From assembly GCA_012523085.1 (NCBI GenBank), contig JAAYJC010000208.1:1-46805 (forward strand): a DNA stretch of 46,805 nucleotides, given 5' to 3'. Of the stretch, positions 35,365 to 43,788 are shown piece by piece (positions within the stretch are counted from its first letter, which is position 1; the number at the start of each line of letters is the position of its first letter). Source of the DNA: Clostridiales bacterium. GTDB lineage: Bacteria; Bacillota; Clostridia; Oscillospirales; Oscillospiraceae. Both the position numbers and the translations under genes were made by a program. The notes under the pieces were generated by a model. That model was not told where the DNA came from. It saw only the letters and a program-made list of their open reading frames with translations, and did not search any database.

Positions 35365-36230
35365 TGTATTCCCTCCGCCAATGCTTCAGCCATTCTCCTC
35401 AGGTTATCGATGTAGTCTGCTGCCAGCGGCGCAAGCTTGACCGTAGTACCGCCGAGCTCCTCCGCGAAAGCCTTGGACTGACTGCTGTCGATTTCCTCCT
35501 GATAGAATATTATCTTGATGTTTTCTTCCTTTGCCAGATCGATCATACTTTGAAGGTGCTGTGGCGTGGCTTCCTTTCCCTCTTCCTCCAGTGCAAACAT
35601 CTCCAGTCCGTAATCATCCGCGAGGTATCCGAATGCCGGGTGATATACAACAAACTTTCTAACGGTCAACCCGCTCAGCGCGTCGATGATCTGTTTATCC
35701 AGCTCATCGAGCTGCTTGATATAGGCCTTCGCATTGAGGTGATAGGTATCGGCGTTATTCGGGTCAATCTTTGCCATTTCCCTTGCGATTATGTCGATCA
35801 TGACCTTTACACGTTTCGGCGAAAGCCAAATGTGCGGGTCCCTTTCCCCTTCAGCAAAAGTCCTCTCCGGGTATATAGATTCAACCTCATCGTGCAAAGA
35901 AACGACCGCTACATCACCTGCGCTTGGCAGTATATTTGCCTGCTCGGTGGGCACACCTATCGCAAAATACACCTCGGCGTCACTGAATTTCTCCATTAAT
36001 TCCGGCGCCGGCTCATAGTTTTCCGGGCTGTTTCCGGGCGGTATCATAGTTATAACCTCAACCAAATCACCGCATACCGCCTCAACAAAGGTTCGTTCGG
36101 GAACGATCGAAACGGCAATAATCGGTTTTCCTCCCGCCGGGTTGCGCTCACTTTGCCTTGCGCATGCCGATAAAAAGGCAAAGCTAAAAAAGATTAGCAG
36201 GCAAGCCGTTGCGGAAAAAAGCCTTTTCAT
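35361..36230 (-). CDS. znuA: Zinc ABC transporter substrate-binding lipoprotein
   Basis: A 289-residue extracytoplasmic receptor of the cluster A-I metal-binding family. The signal peptide ends in a lipobox (SFAFLSACARQ). Metal ligands expected from the family: the first His of PGxxPHxYEP is replaced here (PGNSPENYEPAPELM), the second is DPHIWLSP, the third YHPAFGYLADDYG, and an acidic residue in YQEEIDSSQSK. No His-rich loop is visible. I chose ATG 36230, preceded by AAAGGAAG, over a TTG two codons upstream. It is the first gene of the operon, whose promoter is built into a 51-bp palindrome. Confidence 0.92.
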   Translation of the reverse strand: MKRLFSATACLLIFFSFAFLSACARQSERNPAGGKPIIAVSIVPERTFVEAVCGDLVEVITMIPPGNSPENYEPAPELMEKFSDAEVYFAIGVPTEQANILPSAGDVAVVSLHDEVESIYPERTFAEGERDPHIWLSPKRVKVMIDIIAREMAKIDPNNADTYHLNAKAYIKQLDELDKQIIDALSGLTVRKFVVYHPAFGYLADDYGLEMFALEEEGKEATPQHLQSMIDLAKEENIKIIFYQEEIDSSQSKAFAEELGGTTVKLAPLAADYIDNLRRMAEALAEGIQ

Positions 36231-36240
36231 GATCAACTTC

Positions 36241-36291
36241 CTTTACAATATTCATTGCAAATGATTTGCATTTGCAATGAATATTGTAAAG
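36241..36291. promoter_or_regulatory. 51-bp perfect palindrome with embedded Zur-like box
   Basis: A 23-bp inverted repeat (36241-36263 with 36269-36291) around a 5-nt centre, with no mismatches. Within it TGCAAAT-G-ATTTGCA (36256-36270) has the 7-1-7 form of Fur-family operators. The right arm contains the -10 box of the znuA promoter. A repressor here would block transcription; the transcript start could also fold into a hairpin that abuts the ribosome binding site. Confidence 0.8.
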
Positions 36292-36311
36292 CTTTAAGAA
36301 GAAAATGTCAA
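36283..36311 (-). promoter_or_regulatory. znuA promoter
   Basis: Minus strand: perfect TTGACA (36306-36311), 17-bp spacer, TACAAT (36283-36288; 5 of 6). The -10 lies inside the palindrome, so Zur binding about 13 bp downstream would overlap the transcription start region. Confidence 0.8.
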
Positions 36312-36460
36312 TAATTTTTTCTGTCTCATGTAATCTGAATTCGAATGACCGCAGCAGCCATGAGACTACACAAATGGCCGGGATAATCGGCCTTTATGGC
36401 CAAACAATCAGGACAGAGATGGTCCTTTTTAACCACCGCTGCCCGTCTTGTAATGCTGTC

Positions 36461-37462
36461 TCAATGTGTTTTATAATAATCTCTTGCGTAATCAATGTAA
36501 AAATCATCGATGATTTTCATCTTCCGCTTGGCGTTTTCGTCACCGATAGCCCCCATCACATATGGCCCGTATGCGAAGCCTCCGCCCGGTGCGAAGGTAT
36601 CAATGTATTCGGCCAGAGCGTCCTTTAACACCTGATCGTCGCTATGCAGCCAGCTTGCCGGTCCGCTGGTATCCCAACAGCCGCACATAATCAGCTTTCT
36701 GCCGTATTTTTTCTTGATCCCCTTCAGATCGTTGCTGACCTGTGCAGGATCCCATGAGGTGATACCCAACTCGAGCCAGTCGTCGATGAAGTCCTCACAG
36801 CGGCCGCAGTCATGCATTTGAATATACAAATCGTTATCCAATGCGATATCGCAAAGAACCTTATTGAACGGTTTAATCATCTCCCTATACATCTTCGGTG
36901 AGATGAAGGGGTTCAAAGCTGTGGCATTGTCATCTCCGATGGAAAAACCGTCGGGCTTATAATACCTGATCATGTTCTTTTCGACTTCCAGCGTAAAATC
37001 GTTTATATAGTTAAGAAGTTCAATGACTTCATCGGGTTCTTCGCACATCGCACACATGCCTTCGGTAAAACCCATAAAGCTCATAAGATTCTGAAAAAGT
37101 CCGCCGCCTGCATGGACCTGAACCGGATTGTTCTCCACATTCTTATCCTTAAGATCCTTTTTCGCCAACGCTTCCCAGTCTACGTTGGAAATATCCGGAA
37201 CCTTGATGATATCACGCCATTTTCGGATGTCATCTAGGATGAACTTTCCGGGTATCGGGATAGGTCCCCCCGCCGTTTCCTTGGTGGGCACAAACTCAAC
37301 ACCGAAAATGTCCGTAAAGCTTTTACCGTCCCCCATTTTTCTGTCTCCGCCGCCCATCATCAGCGAGCACATCACATTCCAGTTCATCATGTCGTATTTC
37401 GGCAGAAATTCCGGCATCTCACCCTGATGCATTCTTTTCCAGTTTTCCTTCTCGGTCAACAC
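36461..37462 (-). CDS. Uroporphyrinogen decarboxylase-like methyltransferase, copy B
   Basis: A 333-residue protein of the URO-D fold. The zinc-type motif IQMHDCGRCEDFIDDW (His-x-Cys) and a later LIMCGCWDTSGP are those of corrinoid-protein:cofactor methyltransferases (MtaA/MtbA type), rather than of heme-pathway HemE. The C-terminus is FYIDYARDYYKTH. It is a tandem duplicate of the next upstream gene; the two share nearly all motifs. The start is GTG 37462, with GAGGTG 8 bp upstream. No corrinoid protein or methyltransferase partner gene is next to it. Confidence 0.82.
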   Translation of the reverse strand: MLTEKENWKRMHQGEMPEFLPKYDMMNWNVMCSLMMGGGDRKMGDGKSFTDIFGVEFVPTKETAGGPIPIPGKFILDDIRKWRDIIKVPDISNVDWEALAKKDLKDKNVENNPVQVHAGGGLFQNLMSFMGFTEGMCAMCEEPDEVIELLNYINDFTLEVEKNMIRYYKPDGFSIGDDNATALNPFISPKMYREMIKPFNKVLCDIALDNDLYIQMHDCGRCEDFIDDWLELGITSWDPAQVSNDLKGIKKKYGRKLIMCGCWDTSGPASWLHSDDQVLKDALAEYIDTFAPGGGFAYGPYVMGAIGDENAKRKMKIIDDFYIDYARDYYKTH

Positions 37463-37507
37463 GAAGCTTTCACCTCTTTCTTTTAACGGCTTAACCCCTT
37501 AAACCTA

Positions 37508-38491
37508 TTAGTGTGTTTTGTAGTAATCCCTGGCATAATCGAGATAAAAATCGTCGATGAGCTTCATTTTTCGCTTATAATCCTCGTCGTCCGGCTTTCC
37601 CATTACGGTTGCCATAAAGGCAAATCCGCCGCCGGGCGCGTATGTATCAACGTATTCCGCAAGCGCGTCTTTCAATAAGTTATCATCTGTACTGAGCCAA
37701 CTGATCGGCCCGCTGTAATCCCAACCACCGCAGATAACAATTTTTTTACCATACCTTGCTTTAATCCCGAGAAGATCGTTCATGGACTGCGCGGGATCCC
37801 AGGACACCACGCCTAGCTCAAGCCAATCGTCAATGAAATCTTCACAGCGCCCACAGTCGTGCATTTGTATATAAAGGTTGTTCTCTCTGGCCAGATCAGC
37901 ATGGGTTTTATAATAAGGCATAAACAGTTCCCTGTGCATTTTCCGTGAAATGAAGGGATTGAGCGCCGTCGCATTATCGTCAAGCATATAATAACCGTCG
38001 GGCTTGTAGTGTCTGATCGTGTGTTTGGCCACCTCAAGATAAAACGAATTCAAATAATCAAGCAGCGCATTGACTTCCTCCGGTTCTTCAATCAGCGCGC
38101 AGCACCCTTCCGTAAAACCCATGAAAGACATGAGCTGCTGAAATAAACCGCCGCCGGTTCCCAGAATAACGGGGTTGTTCTCAACATCCTTTTTTTCCAG
38201 GTCCTTTTTCGCCAGCGCTTCCCAATCAATATTGGATATATCGGGTACTTTGATAACATCCCGCCATTTTCTGATGTCGTCGAGCAGAAATTTTCCCGGC
38301 TTCGGCATAGCCGCGCCTTCCTGCGTCGGAACAAACTCAACACCGAACATATCAACGCCGCCGACACCCGGTTTTCTTTCCCGCATAAACGCTGAACTCA
38401 TAACAGACCAGTTCAGCATGTCATACTTCGGAAGAAATTCCGGCATTTCGCCCTTCATCATTCGCTTCCAATTTTCTTTTTCCGTAATCAT
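37508..38491 (-). CDS. Uroporphyrinogen decarboxylase-like methyltransferase, copy A
   Basis: A 327-residue URO-D-fold protein, a close paralog of the downstream gene (e.g. ITEKENWKRMMKGEMPEFLP against LTEKENWKRMHQGEMPEFLP). The zinc-type motif IQMHDCGRCEDFIDDW is identical, but the later site reads IVICGGWDYSGP, so the second Cys of the downstream copy is Gly here. This difference may change metal binding or catalysis. ATG 38491 is served by AGAAGGATG. It is the promoter-proximal gene of the pair; the candidate promoter is at 38587-38615. Confidence 0.82.
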   Translation of the reverse strand: MITEKENWKRMMKGEMPEFLPKYDMLNWSVMSSAFMRERKPGVGGVDMFGVEFVPTQEGAAMPKPGKFLLDDIRKWRDVIKVPDISNIDWEALAKKDLEKKDVENNPVILGTGGGLFQQLMSFMGFTEGCCALIEEPEEVNALLDYLNSFYLEVAKHTIRHYKPDGYYMLDDNATALNPFISRKMHRELFMPYYKTHADLARENNLYIQMHDCGRCEDFIDDWLELGVVSWDPAQSMNDLLGIKARYGKKIVICGGWDYSGPISWLSTDDNLLKDALAEYVDTYAPGGGFAFMATVMGKPDDEDYKRKMKLIDDFYLDYARDYYKTH

Positions 38492-38586
38492 AAATCATCC
38501 TTCTCTATAAAATAATGCATGTATACCGGACACGCGGTTGCTGTGATTCTGATAACGAAACACAATTATGTCATATTTGCATAATT

Positions 38587-38615
38587 ATCATAGTTCATTT
38601 TATGTGAAATATCAA
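38587..38615 (-). promoter_or_regulatory. Candidate promoter of the URO-D-like pair
   Basis: Minus strand TTGATA (38610-38615), 17-bp spacer, TATGAT (38587-38592), about 95 bp before copy A. The surrounding span 38520-38920 contains no gene I can support. Confidence 0.55.
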
Positions 38616-38923
38616 TAAAAAATATCAAATTATCCAGCGGAATTAATCTAAATAAACAAAATCACGAACAAGGAACTAACCGGATCCGGTGTTGAGATCG
38701 ATTTTATGCAAACCTAATCTATACCATATTTTTTGCTATTTTCCTGTTTCCTCCGGAGTGTAGTATATAAAGCAGGTGTTTTATATCAAATATTACAGTT
38801 AGAAAAGGTCATAATCACAGAGCTCTGTTTTTCAACTTAGCTTAAGAACAGTATTTCATACCGACTCAGATTTTGTATCCCATAACCGGTCCGTACCGTT
38901 AACTCTCATATAAGATAACTGCG

Positions 38924-38962
38924 CAAAAACCGGCCCGCCCCGCTGATGCTTGGGCGAACCGG
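38924..38962 (-). terminator. Terminator of the purine operon
   Basis: Minus strand: CCGG/CCGG outer and GGGCG/CGCCC inner stems (38952-38962 with 38930-38940) joined by an internal AA/CC mismatch, followed by GGTTTTTGCG. It lies about 120 bp past the stop of the last gene (39083). Confidence 0.65.
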
Positions 38963-39082
38963 CTGATATCGGCAATCGCTTTCATAATGTTTTTTTCAGG
39001 CTGCTGCCAAAAAGGACGAAAAAACCTTCGCATATTCTATTTATCATCTGTTTTATGAATAAATAACCAATTCATATCTGTG

Positions 39083-39961
39083 CTATTTCTTTGCATGGGC
39101 TACGTCATTCATTTTTGTTAAGATAAACTGCTTGACCAACCGGCCTCTGCCCTTGCTTTTTATGTAAAAATAGCCGATCACGGAAAAAACCACGGCACCG
39201 ATGAAATTTACCAGCAGATCCGTCATCGTATCGATCAGACCGATATCAATATAACCGCCGTAGTTCCAGGTCTCGCCGTTTACGACAATGTTATCGATAT
39301 GCAGTGTGACTGCGACGTTGCGCCCCTCCGGATTGAGCACGACAGAAGATATACTTTGAATGATCGTGTCCTTCTGCATATCGGTATGGAAAATTTGATC
39401 CATTCCAAACTCAAAGAACTCCCAAATCACACCGACAGTCATCGAAAATGCAAAAGCGGTAAGCGCTACATAAACAGGTGAAAGACTTATCGAAAACCGC
39501 GGGCTGTTATTAAGGATGTCGATCAGCGCAAGCCCGATTGCTGCACAGAGAAAGCCGTTGACGACATGCAGCATTGTATCCCAATAACGAAATGTCAGAT
39601 AATACTCCTGCAGTTCACCCAGAATTTGAGCGGCGAATATGAATAACAGGATGATAATTTCCAGAACGTCCGGAACATCAATTTTAATCCTTTTTTCAAC
39701 AAAGGAAGGGATCATAAGCAAAACCAGCGTTAAAATGCAGAAAAATACATTGTAATACGATTGACTCAGCAGCTCCGTAATCATGACAGCAATAACCATG
39801 AGACGGATTACGAGATAAATGACAAACAACACCTTGTGATCCCTGATCTGCCTTCGGTTACGTTCGATAAAGAGCCTGATCAGCCTGCTTATTCTCGATT
39901 TCTTTGTTGTTTTCAATGTATGTATCGATTTGCCGTTTTTTCCGCATCTTTCATTCGGCAA
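39083..39961 (-). CDS. Conserved polytopic membrane protein of unknown function
   Basis: A 292-residue protein. The basic N-terminal tail (KTTKKSRISRLIRLFIERNR) is followed by about seven membrane spans (HKVLFVIYLVIRLMVIAVMI, NVFFCILTLVLLMIPSF, VLEIIILLFIFAAQIL). Conserved polar motifs lie in the membrane: YWDTMLHVVNGFLCA and GVIWEFFEFGMDQ. The family occurs in Clostridia; function unknown to me. The start is TTG 39961, 1 bp after purD, with AAAGGGGG in the purD tail as its site, so its synthesis is tied to purD. It is the last gene of the purine operon. Confidence 0.7.
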   Translation of the reverse strand: MPNERCGKNGKSIHTLKTTKKSRISRLIRLFIERNRRQIRDHKVLFVIYLVIRLMVIAVMITELLSQSYYNVFFCILTLVLLMIPSFVEKRIKIDVPDVLEIIILLFIFAAQILGELQEYYLTFRYWDTMLHVVNGFLCAAIGLALIDILNNSPRFSISLSPVYVALTAFAFSMTVGVIWEFFEFGMDQIFHTDMQKDTIIQSISSVVLNPEGRNVAVTLHIDNIVVNGETWNYGGYIDIGLIDTMTDLLVNFIGAVVFSVIGYFYIKSKGRGRLVKQFILTKMNDVAHAKK

Positions 39962-39962
39962 A

Positions 39963-41225
39963 TCAGACCCCCTTTCCGATATCCTTTCTGTACTGCATAT
40001 CTTTAAAGTATATTTGTCCGGATACCGAATATGCTTTGCTTACAGCTGTTTTCAAGTCCCCGGCGACAGCTGTTACACCAAGAACGCGCCCACCGGAGGT
40101 AAAGTACCCTCCATTATTCTTTCTGGTTCCGGCATGAAAAACCATCACATCGTTTTTCATGCTGTCAAGGCCTTCGATCGGATATCCGGTCTGGTATTGA
40201 TTTGGATAACCCCCGCTGGCCAGCACGACACAGCACGCTGCACCGCTTTTCCATTTGATATCTATATCCCCAAGCTTTTCATTCACGACTGCGTCAAATA
40301 TGTCAAAAATGTCCGTATCGAGAAGCGACAGAACCGGTTGCGTTTCGGGGTCTCCGAATCGTGCGTTGTATTCGATGACACGCGGTCCGTCCGGCGTTAG
40401 CATCAGTCCAAAGTACAAGACGCCCTTGAAGGTCCTCCCTTCCGCTTTCATCGCGTTAATTGTGGGTAAAAATATCGTCTCCATACAAATTTCGGCAACC
40501 TCGGGTGTGTAATCCGGACTCGGGCAGAATGCGCCCATCCCGCCTGTGTTCGGACCCTCGTCGTTATCGTAAACCCGTTTATGATCTCTGGAGGAAGGCA
40601 TTGGGACAATGGTTTTTCCGTCGGTGAAACACAACACCGTCACCTCAGGACCTGTCATATATTCCTCAATGACCACACGCGAGCCGGAATCCCCAAACCG
40701 TTTATCCTGCATCATTTCGTAAACGGCCGCCCTTGCTTCTTCCGTTGTTTGTGCGATAATAACGCCTTTTCCGAGTGCCAGCCCGTCGGCCTTTATGACA
40801 ATCGGTGTTTCTTTGCCTTGTATGTAAGCAAGCGCTTTTTCCATGTCGTCAAACGCCTCATATCGGGCTGTTGGGATATTATATTTTTGCATCAAAGCTT
40901 TTGAAAATACCTTGCTGCTCTCCAGTATTGCCGCACTTTTTCTCGGCCCGAATGCGGGCAGGCCCGCTTCCTCAAAGGCGTCAACCATTCCGCCAGCTAG
41001 GGGATCATCCGGTGCCACCATTACGAAGTCCACATGTTTTTCTTTGGCGAGCGCAAGCATACCTTCAATATCCGTGGCCTTCACAGGTGCGCATTCGGCG
41101 ATATCGGCTATGCCCCCATTTCCCGGCGCACAGATCAATTTTCTAACTTTCGGGCTTTTCTTCAGAAAATGGCAGATTGCATGTTCGCGCCCTCCGCCAC
41201 CTACAACCAGAACAGTCATTGACAT
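39963..41225 (-). CDS. purD: Phosphoribosylamine--glycine ligase
   Basis: A 420-residue ATP-grasp enzyme, second step of purine synthesis (phosphoribosylamine + glycine + ATP to GAR). N-terminal VLVVGGGGREHAICHFLKKS is the family signature; the ATP-grasp core shows VIKADGLALGKGVIIAQT, EEYMTGPEVTVLCF and PSSRDHKRVYDNDEGPNTGG; VIEYNARFGDPETQ is the metal-ligand motif. Start ATG 41225 or two codons later (MTVLVV); GGGAG serves both. It lies 14 bp after purH and 1 bp before the membrane protein gene. Confidence 0.96.
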   Translation of the reverse strand: MSMTVLVVGGGGREHAICHFLKKSPKVRKLICAPGNGGIADIAECAPVKATDIEGMLALAKEKHVDFVMVAPDDPLAGGMVDAFEEAGLPAFGPRKSAAILESSKVFSKALMQKYNIPTARYEAFDDMEKALAYIQGKETPIVIKADGLALGKGVIIAQTTEEARAAVYEMMQDKRFGDSGSRVVIEEYMTGPEVTVLCFTDGKTIVPMPSSRDHKRVYDNDEGPNTGGMGAFCPSPDYTPEVAEICMETIFLPTINAMKAEGRTFKGVLYFGLMLTPDGPRVIEYNARFGDPETQPVLSLLDTDIFDIFDAVVNEKLGDIDIKWKSGAACCVVLASGGYPNQYQTGYPIEGLDSMKNDVMVFHAGTRKNNGGYFTSGGRVLGVTAVAGDLKTAVSKAYSVSGQIYFKDMQYRKDIGKGV

Positions 41226-41239
41226 TCATCTCCCACATA

Positions 41240-42409
41240 TCAATGGTGAAACAACCGCATCCCCGTAAACGCCATAACAATCCCGTATTTGTCGCAGATG
41301 TCGATCACCATGTCGTCTCTGACGCTTCCACCCGGCTGCGCAATGTATTGAACGCCGCTTCTGCGCGCGCGTTCGATATTGTCTCCGAACGGGAAAAACG
41401 CATCCGAACCCAAAGCGACGTTGTCCAACGATTTCAACCACTCGCGTTTTTCATCTCCGCCCAGTATCTCGGGTTTTACCGTAAAATATTGTTCCCAATT
41501 CAACAATACGTCCATATAATCGTCCGATAGCAACACATCAATCGCATTGTCCTTTGTATATCTGGCGATACCTTCTTTAAACGGAAGCTCGAGCATTCTC
41601 GGATGCTGACGCAGCCACCAGTTGTCGGCTTTGGATCCCGCAAGCCGCGTACAATGGATTCTGGATTGCTGACCTGCCCCTATTCCGATGGCCTGTCCGT
41701 TGCATACAAAGCAGACTGAATTAGACTGTGTATATTTCAGCGTGATTAAGGCCGTGATCAGGTCTCGTTTAGCCGATTCCGGCAGACTCTTTTCCTTCGT
41801 GACAATATTAGACAGCATCTCTTCCCCGATGCTAAGATCGTTTCTCCCCTGCTCGAAGGTAATGCCGAACACATCCTTATGCTCCAGCTTCACGGGGTCA
41901 TACGACATGTCCATGCGTACAATATTGTACGCACCCTTTCTCTTCTTCTTTAATATTTCCAATGCTTTATCCGTATAACCCGCAGCTATGATCCCATCGG
42001 AAACTTCTTTGGACAAAATCGCTGCGGTTTGTTCATCGCATACGCCGGAGAGCGCCGCCCAGTCTCCATAAGAGGACATCCTGTCGGCCCCCCTCGCCCT
42101 TGCATACGCAGAAGCCATGGGGCTGAGTTCCATACCCTTGACGAAATAGATCCTTTTAAGTATATCGTCCATAGGAAGCCCTACCGCCGCTCCGGCGGGG
42201 CTGACATGCTTGAAGGAAGCGGCGGCCGGTAATCCGGTCGCCAGACTCAGTTCTCTGACCAGCTGCCAGCTGTTTAATGCATCCAGCAGATTGATATAAC
42301 CCGGCCGCCCCGAAAGGACCTCGATAGGAAGCGCACCCTTATTTATAAAAACGCGCGCGGGCTTTTGATTCGGATTGCAACCGTATTTCAGTTCCATTTC
42401 CTTAGCCAT
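41240..42409 (-). CDS. purH: Stand-alone AICAR transformylase (PurH without cyclohydrolase domain)
   Basis: A 389-residue enzyme catalysing the ninth step of purine synthesis, formyl transfer from 10-formyl-THF to AICAR. Recognisable AICARFT motifs are KYGCNPNQKPA, AAASFKHVSPAGAA, LKYTQSNSVCFVCNGQAIG, GAGQQSRIHCTRLAGSKADNWW (split here), and DAFFPFGDNIERA. Ordinary PurH is about 510 residues and has an N-terminal ~200-residue IMP cyclohydrolase domain; this protein lacks it completely and starts with the transformylase part. The cyclohydrolase job is taken by the neighbouring PurO-type gene, 12 bp upstream. Confidence 0.92.
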   Translation of the reverse strand: MAKEMELKYGCNPNQKPARVFINKGALPIEVLSGRPGYINLLDALNSWQLVRELSLATGLPAAASFKHVSPAGAAVGLPMDDILKRIYFVKGMELSPMASAYARARGADRMSSYGDWAALSGVCDEQTAAILSKEVSDGIIAAGYTDKALEILKKKRKGAYNIVRMDMSYDPVKLEHKDVFGITFEQGRNDLSIGEEMLSNIVTKEKSLPESAKRDLITALITLKYTQSNSVCFVCNGQAIGIGAGQQSRIHCTRLAGSKADNWWLRQHPRMLELPFKEGIARYTKDNAIDVLLSDDYMDVLLNWEQYFTVKPEILGGDEKREWLKSLDNVALGSDAFFPFGDNIERARRSGVQYIAQPGGSVRDDMVIDICDKYGIVMAFTGMRLFHH

Positions 42410-42421
42410 TTCCTGACCTCC

Positions 42422-43114
42422 CTATCTGTTTTTGTTGATCAGTATCGTCTGATATTCTCCGCCGTCTATATTGATGTAGCGTACATAAAGCGACACTTTT
42501 CTTTCCGTGTTCAGCGCGGACCAAATGTCATTGGCAAAGGATTCAATGTCTCCTAAAAATTCAGTCTGAATAGGTTCGCCTGCAAACGGCAAAACGAGGT
42601 TTAAGTCACCTCTGTATGTTTGGATCAGATGTCCTGTACCGGCAGCAGGCTGCATATATTCGTAAAAAAAGCGAAGAACATTAGATGATCTGTCGGACAT
42701 GCTTTTCAGAATCGACAGCTTATAGGTACCGTCCGCGTACACAATCCCAGAAATTCTTGGGGTATAAAGAGCGTCAGGTTCGAAAGTTCGCGTTCTCAGC
42801 GCGTCCTCAAACGTTTTTCCCTCCGATAAGAACGCGCAAATGGTGTCCGTCTGGTCTCCATTTGTCACAATCGTCGAATCGCCGCACATTCTGACCGCCG
42901 AATAAACATACAAGGACGGATCCGGAAGCTTCGAAACGTCAAACGATTCCGTCCGGATTCCGTCAACGGTGTTGACAAAAATCCTGTTGCGGCTTCCTTC
43001 GCTGCGACCCGTTAAAAAATACACGATAACGGCTTTCCTGTCATCGGAGCTTCTGCCGATGAAAATACCTCTTCCAGGATAATCGTTATTTTTTAATACC
43101 TCGGATAGTTCCAT
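42422..43114 (-). CDS. purO: IMP cyclohydrolase, archaeal PurO type
   Basis: A 230-residue protein of the PF07826 family, Ntn-hydrolase-like IMP cyclohydrolases that close the purine ring (FAICAR to IMP), unrelated to the cyclohydrolase domain of bifunctional PurH. Features: DYPGRGIFIGRSSDDRKAVI and VYFLTGRSEGSRNRIF near the N-terminus, which match the family start. Lacks membrane segments. It sits between purN and the stand-alone purH, giving the two final enzymes in order. Distant members are best known from archaea; a bacterial origin by transfer or ancient retention is inference. Confidence 0.88.
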   Translation of the reverse strand: MELSEVLKNNDYPGRGIFIGRSSDDRKAVIVYFLTGRSEGSRNRIFVNTVDGIRTESFDVSKLPDPSLYVYSAVRMCGDSTIVTNGDQTDTICAFLSEGKTFEDALRTRTFEPDALYTPRISGIVYADGTYKLSILKSMSDRSSNVLRFFYEYMQPAAGTGHLIQTYRGDLNLVLPFAGEPIQTEFLGDIESFANDIWSALNTERKVSLYVRYINIDGGEYQTILINKNR

Positions 43115-43161
43115 ACGGCACCTCTTTCACTTATGTAAACCAATCGGGTGTTTCGCAGCCG

Positions 43162-43788
43162 TTAGTCTAAAATTTTAACGATTCGGCCTTCAATTTTCAA
43201 ACGGCCTTCACAGAAAAGAGAGATCGCTTGAGGCAGAATTCTCCATTCGGCTTCTTCCATTACTCTGCGTTGAAGCGTCAATGGCGTGTCGTCTTGCTTA
43301 ACTTCAACTGCCCTCTGGAGGATAATGGGACCCGCATCGGTATCTTTGGTGACAAACTGCGCAGTCGCTCCGGTCAGCTTTACGCCATACTCCAACACCT
43401 TTTCATGCACATGGATACCGTAATATCCTTCACCGCAAAACGAGGGAATCAGCGAGGGATGGATATTGATGATTTTTCCCTCAAAAACGGTCGTAAAGCG
43501 CGAAGTCAGAATGTATAAAAACCCGGCGAGTACCACGAGCTCAATGTCCATATCTGTTAACATATCGACAATCGCATCGGTAAATGTCCTGCGGTTAGGG
43601 TAATTCTTTTTGTCTACAACATAGTGCGGTATCCCGGCATTTTGCGCTCTCGTCAGTGCGTAAGCCTTCGGTGATGAAGAAATCACTGCTCTGAGTTCAC
43701 AATTTTTGATTTCGCCAAACAGCATCGAGTCCAAAATCGCCTGCAGATTCGTGCCGCCGCCCGAAACAAGCACGGCGATCTTTACCAT
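43162..43788 (-). CDS. purN: Phosphoribosylglycinamide formyltransferase
   Basis: A 208-residue enzyme of step three (GAR + 10-formyl-THF to FGAR). Motifs: [29 protein letters not shown] and the catalytic Asn-His-Asp set in [13 protein letters not shown] and [20 protein letters not shown]. The C-terminus is typical ([19 protein letters not shown]). The start overlaps the purM stop by 7 bp (ATGGTAA). It is followed 47 bp later by purO. Confidence 0.96.
   Translation of the reverse strand: MVKIAVLVSGGGTNLQAILDSMLFGEIKNCELRAVISSSPKAYALTRAQNAGIPHYVVDKKNYPNRRTFTDAIVDMLTDMDIELVVLAGFLYILTSRFTTVFEGKIINIHPSLIPSFCGEGYYGIHVHEKVLEYGVKLTGATAQFVTKDTDAGPIILQRAVEVKQDDTPLTLQRRVMEEAEWRILPQAISLFCEGRLKIEGRIVKILD

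Noticed and set aside
36410-36430. Terminator for the URO-D-like pair
   Set aside because: A 5-bp stem (AGGAC/GTCCT) with a T run points to the plus strand, where no gene ends; too weak to call.
36305-36628. 107-codon plus-strand ORF
   Set aside because: Largely antisense to the end of a URO-D-like gene and crosses the znuA promoter; no coding evidence.
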